In this document: positions 16,193 through 24,660 of the stretch, piece after piece
How the letters are laid out: each line of letters begins with the position of its first letter
Numbering within the stretch: position 1 is the stretch's first letter
Source: an uncultured Lachnospiraceae bacterium
GTDB lineage: Bacteria > Bacillota > Clostridia > Lachnospirales > Lachnospiraceae
Length of the DNA: 64,000 nucleotides
Direction: 5' to 3'
NCBI GenBank assembly: GCA_947089905.1
Contig: CAMUMG010000010.1
Span: 1-64,000, forward strand
Notes under the pieces: model-generated
Databases searched by the model: none
What the model was told of the DNA's origin: nothing
What the model saw: the letters and a program-made list of their open reading frames with translations, nothing else
Program-made: the position numbers and the translations under genes

Positions 16193-18811
16193 TTATTTTC
16201 CGTAGTATACCTTTAAATACATGTCTTTAATTTCACTCATGAGAGGATATCTTGGGTTTGCACCTGTACATTGATCATCAAATGCCTGCTCTACCATAGC
16301 ATCCAATGTATCTAAGAAATTCTTCTCATCGATACCATACTCTGAAATTGTCTTCTTGATACCAACTTTTTCTTTTAATTCTTCAATAGCACTGATAAGG
16401 TTTTCGAATTTCTCCTGATCATTATTTCCTGCCATACCAAGGAAATTAGCACATTCTACATATCTTTCAAGAGCATGTGGATATGGATATTGTGAGAAAG
16501 TTCCCATCTTGGTAGGAATGTGTGTAGCATTAAATCTCATAACCTCTGTAATTAAAAGCGCGTTTGCAACACCGTGAGGAATATGATGGAATGCTCCAAG
16601 TTTATGTGCCATAGAATGGCATACTCCTAGGAACGCATTAGCAAATGCCATGCCTGCCATGGTAGAAGCATCTGCCATCTTCTCACGTGCAATTGGATCA
16701 TTTGCACCTTTTTCATAAGCGTCTGGTAAATATTTAAAGATGTTTTTCATTGCTTTTAATGCTAAACCATCTGTATAATCAGTAGCCATAATAGAAGCAT
16801 AAGCTTCAAGGGCATGAGTTAGAGCATCAATACCGGAAGCACTGGTTAATCCCTTTGGCTGATTCATCATCATGTCAGCATCAATAATAGACATCTTAGG
16901 AAGTAATTCGTAATCAGCTAATGGATATTTTACTCCTGTTCTCTGATCGGTAATAACTGCAAATGGAGTTACTTCAGAACCTGTACCAGAGGAAGTAGGA
17001 ACTGCAATAAAGTAAGCCTTTTCACCCATTTTAGGGAAAGTATAAACACGTTTTCTGATATCCATAAAACGCATTGCCATATCAAGGAAGTCAACTTCTG
17101 GATGTTCATACATTACCCACATAATTTTACCAGCATCCATTGCAGAACCACCGCCGACAGCGATAATACAATCTGGCTCAAAAAGTCTCATCTGTTCAGC
17201 ACCCTCTGTTGCGGAGGCTAAGGATGGATCTGGAGCTACATTATAAAAGGTAGTATGCTGAATTCCCATTTCATCCAATTTATCAGTAATACAGCTTGTA
17301 TAACCATTCTTGTAAAGGAAAGAGTCTGTTACAATAAAGCACTTCTTTTTACCCATAACACTTAATTCAGATAGTGCAACTGGTAAACATCCTTTCTTAA
17401 AGTAAACCTTTTCAGGTGCTCTAAACCAAAGCATATTTTCTCTCCTCTCAGCAACGGTCTTAATATTAATCAGATGTTTTACACCAACATTTTCCGAAAC
17501 AGAGTTTCTGCCCCAAGAACCACAGCCAAGGGTTAAAGATGGAGCTAATTTAAAGTTGTAAAGATCACCGATACCACCTTGAGAGGATGGTGTATTAATT
17601 AAGACACGGCAAGTCTTCATAGCAGCAGCGAATTTTTCCATCTTTTCTTTGCCTGTCCCAACATTGATGTAAAGAGAAGATGTATGACCATAACCTCCAT
17701 CTGCAATTAACTGACATGCCTTTGCAACCGCATCATCAAAGTCTTCTGATTTATACATTGCAAGTACTGGAGAAAGTTTTTCATGTGCAAACTCTTCCTC
17801 TAAAGCAACGGATTCTACTTCGCCGATTAAAATTTTTGTAGTTTCTGGAATATCAAAGCCAGCTAATTTTGCAATAGCAACTGGTTTTTGTCCTACAATC
17901 TTTGCATTTAATGCACCATTAATAATGATAGTTTTACGAACTTTTTCTGTTTCTTCTGGATTACAGAAATAACATCCACGCTCTGAAAATTCTTTCTTTA
18001 CAGCATCATAGATATTTTTATCAACAATGACAGACTGCTCAGAAGCACAAATCATACCATTGTCAAAAGTTTTAGAATGAATTAAAGAATTGACTGCAAG
18101 ACGAATATCACAGGACTCATCAAAAATTGCAGGTGTATTTCCTGCACCTACACCAAGTGCTGGAGTTCCTGAAGAGTAAGCCGCTTTTACCATACCCGGA
18201 CCACCTGTGGCGAGAATGATATCAGACTCTCTCATAAGAGTATTAGTCAATTCAAGAGATGGAACATCAATCCATCCAATAATTCCTGCTGGAGCACCTG
18301 CTTTTACGGCTGCTTCTAAAACTACTTTTGCAGCGGCAATTGTACAATTTTTTGCACGTGGGTGAGGACTGATAATGATACCATTTCTAGTTTTTAAACA
18401 AATTAAGGTTTTGAAGATAGCAGTAGAGGTTGGATTGGTAGTTGGGATAACTGCTGCAACGACACCAATTGGTTCAGCGATCTTTTTAATACCATAACTA
18501 GTATCCTCTTCAATAACACCGCAGGTCTTCGTATTCTTATACGCATTATAGATATATTCAGCCGCATAATGATTTTTGATAACCTTATCTTCTACAACAC
18601 CCATACCAGTTTCTTCTACTGCCATTTTAGCAAGTGGAATTCTCATGGTATTTGCAGCCAGTGCCGCTTGATAGAAAATCTTATCCACTTGTTCTTGGGT
18701 ATAAGATGCAAAGATTTTCTGAGCTTCTCTGACTTCGGCAATCTTTGCCATTAAAGCTTCTACGCTGTCAACAGCACCACTTACCTTAACTTCTTCATTG
18801 TTTGCTGCCAT
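16193..18811 (-). CDS. adhE: Bifunctional acetaldehyde-CoA / alcohol dehydrogenase
   Basis: 872 residues, full length. The N-terminal half (about 1-450) is a CoA-acylating aldehyde dehydrogenase with catalytic Cys255 (MICASEQS) and the NAD-site segment LGVGAGNTPA. The C-terminal half is an iron-type alcohol dehydrogenase with GGGSAMDAGK and the metal-binding HKLGAFHHIPHG. It reduces acetyl-CoA to ethanol in two NADH steps, regenerating NAD+ in fermentation, and usually forms spirosome filaments. AGGAGG sits 8 nt before the start. Two Rex-like operators upstream indicate redox control. It is a single-gene unit with its own terminator. Confidence 0.98.
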   Translation of the reverse strand: MAANNEEVKVSGAVDSVEALMAKIAEVREAQKIFASYTQEQVDKIFYQAALAANTMRIPLAKMAVEETGMGVVEDKVIKNHYAAEYIYNAYKNTKTCGVIEEDTSYGIKKIAEPIGVVAAVIPTTNPTSTAIFKTLICLKTRNGIIISPHPRAKNCTIAAAKVVLEAAVKAGAPAGIIGWIDVPSLELTNTLMRESDIILATGGPGMVKAAYSSGTPALGVGAGNTPAIFDESCDIRLAVNSLIHSKTFDNGMICASEQSVIVDKNIYDAVKKEFSERGCYFCNPEETEKVRKTIIINGALNAKIVGQKPVAIAKLAGFDIPETTKILIGEVESVALEEEFAHEKLSPVLAMYKSEDFDDAVAKACQLIADGGYGHTSSLYINVGTGKEKMEKFAAAMKTCRVLINTPSSQGGIGDLYNFKLAPSLTLGCGSWGRNSVSENVGVKHLINIKTVAERRENMLWFRAPEKVYFKKGCLPVALSELSVMGKKKCFIVTDSFLYKNGYTSCITDKLDEMGIQHTTFYNVAPDPSLASATEGAEQMRLFEPDCIIAVGGGSAMDAGKIMWVMYEHPEVDFLDMAMRFMDIRKRVYTFPKMGEKAYFIAVPTSSGTGSEVTPFAVITDQRTGVKYPLADYELLPKMSIIDADMMMNQPKGLTSASGIDALTHALEAYASIMATDYTDGLALKAMKNIFKYLPDAYEKGANDPIAREKMADASTMAGMAFANAFLGVCHSMAHKLGAFHHIPHGVANALLITEVMRFNATHIPTKMGTFSQYPYPHALERYVECANFLGMAGNNDQEKFENLISAIEELKEKVGIKKTISEYGIDEKNFLDTLDAMVEQAFDDQCTGANPRYPLMSEIKDMYLKVYYGK

Positions 18812-18844
18812 CTTCCAAATCCTCCTGATTTTTATTTTACTTTT

Positions 18845-18874
18845 ATTATAACCTCATTATAAACAGTTTTGCAA
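18845..18874 (-). promoter_or_regulatory. Predicted adhE promoter
   Basis: On the minus strand: -35 TTGCAA (18869-18874), 18-nt spacer, -10 TATAAT (18845-18850). A second TATAAT lies at 18856-18861. The best Rex site abuts the -35. Confidence 0.65.
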
Positions 18875-18878
18875 TACA

Positions 18879-18896
18879 CTGTTAAATAATTAACAA
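18879..18896. promoter_or_regulatory. Rex operator
   Basis: CTGTTAAATAATTAACAA differs at only one base from the Rex consensus TTGTTAA-N4-TTAACAA. Four bases separate it from the adhE -35, so NADH-free Rex bound here would block transcription. Confidence 0.82.
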
Positions 18897-18913
18897 AAAA
18901 AATTAAAAAATAA

Positions 18914-18931
18914 TTGTTATTATTTTAACGA
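18914..18931. promoter_or_regulatory. Second, weaker Rex-like site
   Basis: TTGTTATTATTTTAACGA fits the Rex consensus with two mismatches. Centre-to-centre distance to the first site is 35 bp, so two dimers could bind on related faces. Confidence 0.5.
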
Positions 18932-19033
18932 TATCATTTTATACTAATATAGTGAAGTTGTCAATCCATACATTATACAAAATAAAGATAGAAAGAATCG
19001 AAATATAGGTAAAAATAGACAGGATCACAAATA

Positions 19034-19077
19034 AAAAAGTCTTCATCTGACAGAATAACTGTTGATGAAGACTTTTT
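19034..19077 (-). terminator. Terminator of the first tRNA-Lys(CTT)
   Basis: AAAAAGTCTTCATC (19034-19047) pairs with GATGAAGACTTTTT (19064-19077). On the minus strand it follows the tRNA 3' end by one base and ends in a T run. Confidence 0.85.
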
Positions 19078-19078
19078 A

Positions 19079-19151
19079 TGCGTCTTCAGGGGCTCGAACC
19101 CTGGACACCCTGATTAAGAGTCAGGTGCTCTACCAACTGAGCTAAAGACGC
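19079..19151 (-). tRNA. tRNA-Lys (CTT), copy 1
   Basis: 73-nt cloverleaf on the minus strand: acceptor GCGTCTT/AAGACGC with discriminator A, anticodon loop CTCTTAA (anticodon CTT), T-loop TTCGAGC. Identical in sequence to the copy at 19273-19345. It has its own promoter and terminator. Confidence 0.96.
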
Positions 19152-19183
19152 GAATAAAAAATAGATTAATAAACACAAAGGAT

Positions 19184-19212
19184 ACTATAACATATAGTTT
19201 ATGAAAATGCAA
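19184..19212 (-). promoter_or_regulatory. Promoter of tRNA-Lys copy 1
   Basis: Minus strand: TTGCAT (19207-19212), 17-nt spacer, TATAGT (19184-19189). Confidence 0.75.
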
Positions 19213-19227
19213 GTACTTTTGATTAAA

Positions 19228-19271
19228 AAAAGTCCTCACCCAACAATCATTTTGTCAAACGAAGACTTTCT
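19228..19271 (-). terminator. Terminator of the second tRNA-Lys(CTT)
   Basis: On the minus strand AAAGTCTTC pairs with GAGGACTTT (one G-T pair) and is followed by a run of T (plus-strand A run at 19225-19231). Confidence 0.7.
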
Positions 19272-19272
19272 A

Positions 19273-19345
19273 TGCGTCTTCAGGGGCTCGAACCCTGGAC
19301 ACCCTGATTAAGAGTCAGGTGCTCTACCAACTGAGCTAAAGACGC
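19273..19345 (-). tRNA. tRNA-Lys (CTT), copy 2
   Basis: Base-for-base the same 73-nt tRNA as copy 1, 194 bp away and in the same orientation. Each copy carries its own promoter and terminator, so the whole transcription unit was duplicated. Confidence 0.96.
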
Positions 19346-19371
19346 AAGTACTAAAGTTCAAATGCAAACTT

Positions 19372-19400
19372 ATTATATACGATCTTTTATAAAAATGCAA
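19372..19400 (-). promoter_or_regulatory. Promoter of tRNA-Lys copy 2
   Basis: Minus strand: TTGCAT (19395-19400), 17-nt spacer, TATAAT (19372-19377). The -35 and spacer length match those of copy 1. Confidence 0.8.
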
Positions 19401-19558
19401 GTATTTTTTTTAAAATTTTAATAAAACAAAAAGTATCTGTATTTATGAGAATTTGATTAAAAAGTTTAAAACAACTTGAAATCCATTGCTTTCTAGATCT
19501 ATAATACAAGAATAAGATAATGGCTCTGCCTAGAATAATGTAGAGAAAAGAGGATTCG

Positions 19559-20869
19559 ATGAAAGAAGATAAAGATTCCAAGAAAGGAAAGAAAGATAAA
19601 GTAAAACTTCCAGGAAAAAATTTTTTAAAAAAAGAAAAACCAGATATGGAGTATGGACCACTCCAAATTTCATATGAGCAAGAAACTCCAAAGGAAAAGT
19701 ATGAGGAAGAGGATGAAAAGCATAAATTTTCTGCAAGTCAAAAATATTTTACAATATGTGTATATGCTCTTGCAACAATTACTGTAGCTGCATTGATTAT
19801 TTATGCAATTATGAATTTAGGAAAGATATCAGATGCAATTAGTCAGTTTTTAGGGGTACTTTCTCCGTTTATCACTGCCTTTTTTATCGCATTTATTATC
19901 AATCCATTGATAAAACGTATAGAAAAGTTACTGGATCGTTGGTTTCATATTAAAAGAGTACGGACAAGAGTAATGATTTCTATGTTGCTATCTTACCTGA
20001 TTGTGTTTGGAATTCTTGTAATTGGAATTCCAAAATTAGCGGATAGTGTAGGAGAAAGTATTGGAGAACTGTTAAAAAAACAAGATGGAATTTATAAGCA
20101 AGCGGTAGATTTTCTGCAAAATATTGAAGAATACTTTCCTCAAATTGATTTTGGATATATCGAAACTCAATTTCAGTCATTTTGGCCTCAGCTTGTAAAT
20201 TATGCGACTGGTTTTGCAACAGATATTGTTCCAAAGATATTAAATTTAGGAATTTCGATTGCAAAAATAGCAATCAATTTATTACTTTCTGTAGCAATTT
20301 CTATCTATATGCTCTATGATAAACGAGGATTGTCAAAGATCATGACAAAAACATTATATGCAGTTCTTCCAGTACAACATGCAGGAAGAACTATAAGGGT
20401 AATAAAAGAGTGTGGCCGTATCTTTTCTGGTTTTATTGTAGGCAAATCGATTGATTCCTTAATTATTGGAATATTATGTTTCTTGCTGATGAAAATTTTA
20501 AAATTACCTTATGAAGTTTTATTAAGTGTAATTGTAGGAGTTACTAATATGATTCCATATTTTGGTCCATTTATTGGTGCAGTACCAGGAGTATTATTAT
20601 TTTTATGTATTAATCCAATCCATGCGATTGTATTTGCAGTCATGATTTTGGCTTTACAACAGTTTGATGGTTGGGTATTAGGTCCAATGATTCTTGGGGA
20701 ATCAACAGGTCTTACACCACTGTGGGTTATTTTTGGGATTACTGTAGGGGGTGCTTATGGTGGTGTACTCGGAATGTTTTTAGGAGTTCCTACTGTTGCT
20801 GTTGTGGCTTATCTTTTAAATCAATTAATAGAGGGTGAATTACAGAAAAAACAAATAAAAATAGAATAA
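19559..20869 (+). CDS. AI-2E family (PF01594) transporter
   Basis: 436 residues. A 65-residue, Lys/Glu-rich cytoplasmic N-terminus is followed by the typical AI-2E family membrane domain: two to three helices, a soluble central region (about 165-210), then a cluster of helices ending in the conserved FLGVPTVAVVAYLLNQ tail. The loop motif GVTNMIPYFGPFIGAVP is the family hallmark. Family members export autoinducer-2 in E. coli (TqsA) or act as Na+/H+ antiporters elsewhere, so the substrate is open. Start ATG 19559 follows AAAAGAGGA. A terminator follows. Confidence 0.9.
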   Translation: MKEDKDSKKGKKDKVKLPGKNFLKKEKPDMEYGPLQISYEQETPKEKYEEEDEKHKFSASQKYFTICVYALATITVAALIIYAIMNLGKISDAISQFLGVLSPFITAFFIAFIINPLIKRIEKLLDRWFHIKRVRTRVMISMLLSYLIVFGILVIGIPKLADSVGESIGELLKKQDGIYKQAVDFLQNIEEYFPQIDFGYIETQFQSFWPQLVNYATGFATDIVPKILNLGISIAKIAINLLLSVAISIYMLYDKRGLSKIMTKTLYAVLPVQHAGRTIRVIKECGRIFSGFIVGKSIDSLIIGILCFLLMKILKLPYEVLLSVIVGVTNMIPYFGPFIGAVPGVLLFLCINPIHAIVFAVMILALQQFDGWVLGPMILGESTGLTPLWVIFGITVGGAYGGVLGMFLGVPTVAVVAYLLNQLIEGELQKKQIKIE

Positions 20870-20873
20870 CAAA

Positions 20874-20925
20874 ATAGGAGATATCCAGACAATTTATTTT
20901 GATTGGATATCTCCTATAATTTTGG
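20874..20925. terminator. Bidirectional terminator between transporter and trxA
   Basis: ATAGGAGATATCCA (20874-20887) pairs with TGGATATCTCCTAT (20904-20917), a 14-bp stem, with a modest T tail on the plus strand. Confidence 0.8.
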
Positions 20926-20946
20926 TTTGTTATAATCAGATAGCTT

Positions 20947-21264
20947 TTATGATACCTTATTTAATAATTCTTCCAATTTAGCCTTACTTGTAAGACCAAC
21001 GAATTTTTCAGTTGGAATTCCATCTTTAAATAAAATGATAGTTGGAATATTTTGAATACCATATCTTTGTACGCACTCTGGATTAGAACTGGTATCTAAT
21101 TTTCCAATTCGAATTTTTCCTTCATATTCTTCTGCAAGCTGATCGATGATTGGGCCCATCATTTTGCAAGGTCCACACCAATCTGCATAGAAATCTACCA
21201 AAACTGGAAGTTCTGATTTTAGAACATCATTATTAAAACCTGCATCTGTAAAATATAATCCCAT
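20947..21264 (-). CDS. trxA: Thioredoxin
   Basis: 105 residues, the normal thioredoxin length, with active site WCGPC (C30, C33), the cis-Pro segment NIPTIILF and the closing GLTSKAKLEELL helix. It is a cytoplasmic disulfide reductant, recycled by thioredoxin reductase (not in this window). GGAGGG lies 9 nt before the start. A 47-residue gene lies upstream on the same strand. Confidence 0.97.
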   Translation of the reverse strand: MGLYFTDAGFNNDVLKSELPVLVDFYADWCGPCKMMGPIIDQLAEEYEGKIRIGKLDTSSNPECVQRYGIQNIPTIILFKDGIPTEKFVGLTSKAKLEELLNKVS

Positions 21265-21340
21265 TTAAAATTCCCTCCTTTATCTTTGGTCTTATTGTTT
21301 CCCTATCATAGTAAATCTAACCAACATCATTTTGATTTTA

Positions 21341-21484
21341 TTACTTTTTTTTCTTGGTTCGATAATCAGCTTGAATTAATCTAGCAACTTCATCCCAAGA
21401 TTTTTTCATCTGAATTATCTTTTTGGTCAATTTTGGATTATCGTCAAATAGACGGGCAAGACGCTCCTTCGTTGTATACTGCAT
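21341..21484 (-). CDS. Small basic protein, 47 residues
   Basis: Not recognised. On the minus strand, ATG at 21484 is preceded by GCAGGAGGG at ideal spacing, and the frame runs 47 codons to TAA at 21341-21343. The product begins MQYTTKERLARLF, contains a helical WDEVARLIQADYR stretch and ends in four lysines. Both ends favour a real small gene: strong ribosome site, and location between trmB and trxA on the same strand. A nucleic-acid or ribosome-associated role would fit the charge but is unproven. Confidence 0.65.
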   Translation of the reverse strand: MQYTTKERLARLFDDNPKLTKKIIQMKKSWDEVARLIQADYRTKKKK

Positions 21485-21536
21485 GATTCCCTCCTGCAAG
21501 ACTTTTAATCAATATATGCGGGAAAATACAGCACTT

Positions 21537-22184
21537 TCATACATCTTTTCTACGAGCAATCAAACGATAAATCGGATTTCCCAAAGCCAAGAAACGTTCT
21601 TCATATTCCGTCATAACATTTTCTGAACAAAATGGACTATTATGAAGATCATAGGTAACATCGAATGCTTCCCATCCAAACTGTTCAATCTGATCTAAAG
21701 AAAACTCAAATAAGGACAGATTATCTGTCTTAAATTCGATCCACCCATTTGGAGATAAAATACGTTTATAACGTGCTAGATATTCCTTTGAAGTCAAACG
21801 CCGTTTAGCATGACGATCTTTTGGCCAAGGATCGGAAAAATTCAAATAGATTCGTTCTACCTCTCCCGGAGCAAATAAATTGCAAATATATTCAGCATCA
21901 TATCGAAGAAAATAAAGATTTGAAATTTCGGGATGTTCAGCGCGTTTTTCAATTGCACGAACTAATACACTAGAGTATTTTTCGATTCCAAGATAATTAA
22001 TTTTTGGATATTTACTAGAAAGTGCGGTAAGAAAACGGCCTTTTCCCATTCCGATTTCCAAATGAAGTGGATAGGTATTTTGAAAGATTTCATGCCATTT
22101 ACCTTTTTGAGCTTCTGGAGTTTGAATCACATATTCACTCTCAGCGATCAGTTCTCTTGAGCCCGGAATGTTTCTCAGTCGCAT
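21537..22184 (-). CDS. trmB: tRNA (guanine-46-N7)-methyltransferase
   Basis: 215 residues. It transfers a methyl group from S-adenosylmethionine to N7 of G46 in the tRNA variable loop. The SAM-binding motif is LEIGMGKGRF, followed by NYLGIEKYSSVL. The family signatures NFSDPWPKDRHAKRRL and FKTDN are present. Start is supported by GGAG 10 nt upstream. It begins a minus-strand run with the 47-residue gene and trxA. Confidence 0.96.
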   Translation of the reverse strand: MRLRNIPGSRELIAESEYVIQTPEAQKGKWHEIFQNTYPLHLEIGMGKGRFLTALSSKYPKINYLGIEKYSSVLVRAIEKRAEHPEISNLYFLRYDAEYICNLFAPGEVERIYLNFSDPWPKDRHAKRRLTSKEYLARYKRILSPNGWIEFKTDNLSLFEFSLDQIEQFGWEAFDVTYDLHNSPFCSENVMTEYEERFLALGNPIYRLIARRKDV

Positions 22185-22335
22185 AAAAAATCTCCATTCC
22201 CTGTTTTTTGCTACCCATTTTCCAAAAGAATGGGATTATAGTTGATTATACCTCATATTCCACGGTTCGTCAAATAGCTTCTTATCTTTTACACGACAAA
22301 AGCAGAATTGATCAGTTGTTTTGCATGAAAAGTAA

Positions 22336-22364
22336 TTGTGTAAAAGAGAACTGTTTTTTATAAT
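22336..22364 (+). promoter_or_regulatory. Promoter of the tandem GH43 gene
   Basis: TTGTGT (22336-22341), 17-nt spacer, TATAAT (22359-22364), 41 nt upstream of the start codon. Confidence 0.65.
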
Positions 22365-22405
22365 ATTTTCAAAAAATGATACAGTAGAAAAGAGGAAAAA
22401 ACAAA

Positions 22406-24196
22406 ATGGCAGGATATTTATTTGTACATTTTATTGGAGAACAAAAAGAGGGAGAGCAAGTCTATTTTTCCCTTAGTAGAGATGGATTATTTTGGAGAGA
22501 TCTCAATGCAGGTAAACCCGTTTTATATTCCAATTTAGGACAACTTGGAGTAAGAGATCCATTTATAATACGAGATGAAGAAAATGAAAAATTTTATTTG
22601 ATCGCAACAGATCTTAGAATAGAGGCAGGAAAGGGATGGAAGGCAGCACAAGAGAGTGGAAGTAAAGATTTAATTATATGGGAATCAAAAGATTTAGTAC
22701 ATTGGTCAGAGGAACGAAGCTGTAGAGTTGGAGTTGCACAGGCTGGTTGTGTATGGGCACCAGAAGCGATTTATGATAGAGAAAAAGAAGAATTTTTAGT
22801 CTTTTTTGCTTCTAAAACAAAAACAGAAGGTGAAGTTTCAGGTAAACATAAAATTTATGCTACGTATACAAAAGATTTTCGGACATTTTCAGATACCTTT
22901 TTATATATTGAAAAAGAAAAGGATATTATTGATACGACCATTATAGAAGAGAAGGGAAAGTATTATCGATTTTCTAAAGATGAGACAACAGGAAAAATAC
23001 AAATGGAATATAGTGATTCTTTAATGGGAGTATTTAAGCCAATAGAATCGGAAACATTAATGAAATTAAATGGAGTAGAAGGGCCAGAGTGCTTCCAAAG
23101 ACCAGATGGTTCATGGTGTTTGATGGTAGATCGGTTTGCAGAACAAAAAGGATACCTTCCTCTTATGACAAATCATCTTGCAGGTGGGGATTTTCAGATC
23201 GTTCCTGAAAATGAATTTAATCTAGGACGTACGAAAAAACGACATGGGGGAATCTTAAAATTAAAAGAAGAAGAGTATGAAAGATTAGAAAAAGCATATA
23301 GTAGGCAAAATCCTGTACTTTCTGGATTATATGCAGATCCAGATATTGCAATTTTTGATGGAACTTATTATATCTATCCTACTACAGATGGATTTAAGGG
23401 ATGGTCAGGAACTACATTTAGTGTATTTTCTTCAAAGGATGGATTAAATTTTAAAAACAGAGGACAGATTTTAGATGTTGCATCTAATGATGTTGCATGG
23501 GCTGTAGGTTCTGCATGGGCTCCATGTATTGCAGAAAAAAATAAAAAATATTATTTTTACTTTTGCGCTAAAGAAGAAAATGGTGTATCAGCAATTGGAG
23601 TAGCTGTTGCCAATTCTCCAACAGGGCCATTTTATGCAGAAAAAAAACCACTAATAACAATGGAGATGGTTAAAAAAGCAAATGTTCCTATGGGACAGAC
23701 AATCGATCCTTCTATCTATCAAGAGGGAGAAAGGACTTGGCTGCTATTTGGAAACGGTTTTCCTGCAGTTGCTGAATTAGAAACAGATTTACTACATATT
23801 GTTCCAAATTCCATTCATGCGATTGAAGGGGCAAAAGATTTCAGAGAAGCAATTACAGTATTAAAAAGGAATGGGAAATATCATTTTACATGGTCTTGTG
23901 ACGATACAGGCTCTGAGAACTACCATGTCAATTACGGAATTGCAGACCAGTTATTTGGACCAATAACATTTTTATATCCCATTTTAGAGAAACAGCCAGA
24001 GAAGGGAATTTTAGGAACAGGACATCATTCTATCACAAAAATTCCAGAACAGGATGAATATTGTATTGCCTATCACCGATTTGCAACCCCAACAGAAAGG
24101 TATCCAGAAGGAAAAGGATATCACAGAGAAGTATGTCTTGCACCATTACATTTTTCAGAAGATGGACTGATGCAAAAAGTGGAACAAATAGATTAA
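22406..24196 (+). CDS. Tandem-domain GH43 glycoside hydrolase (arabinofuranosidase-like)
   Basis: 596 residues made of two five-bladed propeller domains, with no signal peptide, hence cytoplasmic. Domain 1 (about 1-295) carries the GH43 triad: D51 (VRDPF), D176 (DIIDTT) and E225 (VEGPE). Domain 2 (about 303-596) has ADPDI near 310 as the base, TIDPSIY as the pKa modulator, and a GSENYHVNYG segment near the acid. Both domains look catalytic. GH43 enzymes mostly remove alpha-L-arabinofuranose or beta-xylose from short oligosaccharides. With the arabinose operon at 37333-40979, arabinofuranosidase is the favoured reading. Its 3' end overlaps the convergent HxlR gene by 4 bp. Confidence 0.85.
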   Translation: MAGYLFVHFIGEQKEGEQVYFSLSRDGLFWRDLNAGKPVLYSNLGQLGVRDPFIIRDEENEKFYLIATDLRIEAGKGWKAAQESGSKDLIIWESKDLVHWSEERSCRVGVAQAGCVWAPEAIYDREKEEFLVFFASKTKTEGEVSGKHKIYATYTKDFRTFSDTFLYIEKEKDIIDTTIIEEKGKYYRFSKDETTGKIQMEYSDSLMGVFKPIESETLMKLNGVEGPECFQRPDGSWCLMVDRFAEQKGYLPLMTNHLAGGDFQIVPENEFNLGRTKKRHGGILKLKEEEYERLEKAYSRQNPVLSGLYADPDIAIFDGTYYIYPTTDGFKGWSGTTFSVFSSKDGLNFKNRGQILDVASNDVAWAVGSAWAPCIAEKNKKYYFYFCAKEENGVSAIGVAVANSPTGPFYAEKKPLITMEMVKKANVPMGQTIDPSIYQEGERTWLLFGNGFPAVAELETDLLHIVPNSIHAIEGAKDFREAITVLKRNGKYHFTWSCDDTGSENYHVNYGIADQLFGPITFLYPILEKQPEKGILGTGHHSITKIPEQDEYCIAYHRFATPTERYPEGKGYHREVCLAPLHFSEDGLMQKVEQID

Positions 24197-24519
24197 TACA
24201 ATTTGGAACTTTCTTTATATTCTAATCCCCATTTTACCATAGCATCTAAAATTGGCTTTAAACTATAGCCTGTCTTTGTTAAAGTATATTCTACATGTGG
24301 CGGGACTTCTGCGAATACCCTTCGAGTAAGAAGCCCGCTTTCTTCCATAGAACGTAAATTAGCAGTCAGAACCTTTTGGGATATATTTCCTACTGATCGC
24401 TTTAATTCTCCAAATCGTTTTGTACCTTCTAATAAATCACGAATAATCAATACTTTCCAACGGTCGCTAATCAACATTAACGTTGTTTCTACTGGACAAG
24501 CGGGTAATTCTTTTACCAT
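24193..24519 (-). CDS. HxlR-family transcriptional regulator
   Basis: 108 residues, a dimeric winged-helix repressor or activator. HxlR signatures: CPVETTLMLISDRWKVLIIRDLL at the start and RFGELKRSVGNISQKVLTANLR for the recognition helix. The start is the second ATG (24519), since the GGAGG ribosome site overlaps the first. It diverges from the oxidoreductase-macrodomain-SirTM operon, which it probably controls through the palindrome at 24539-24560. HxlR proteins commonly sense aldehydes, quinones or redox state. Confidence 0.92.
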   Translation of the reverse strand: MVKELPACPVETTLMLISDRWKVLIIRDLLEGTKRFGELKRSVGNISQKVLTANLRSMEESGLLTRRVFAEVPPHVEYTLTKTGYSLKPILDAMVKWGLEYKESSKLY

Positions 24520-24538
24520 AAAAACCTCCATTCTCTAT

Positions 24539-24560
24539 ATAGTTACTAAATAGTAACTAT
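24539..24560. promoter_or_regulatory. Probable HxlR operator
   Basis: Two perfect 10-bp arms, ATAGTTACTA and TAGTAACTAT, flank a central AA. It sits 20 bp upstream of the HxlR start codon, between the divergent genes. Confidence 0.75.
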
Positions 24561-24660
24561 CGCACAAAAAAGTGCTTACTTTACGAATTCTTATTACTGA
24601 TATATTATAATGTTACAAACAAAAAAACAAGTTCAAATATAAAAAGTGGAGGTAATTATT

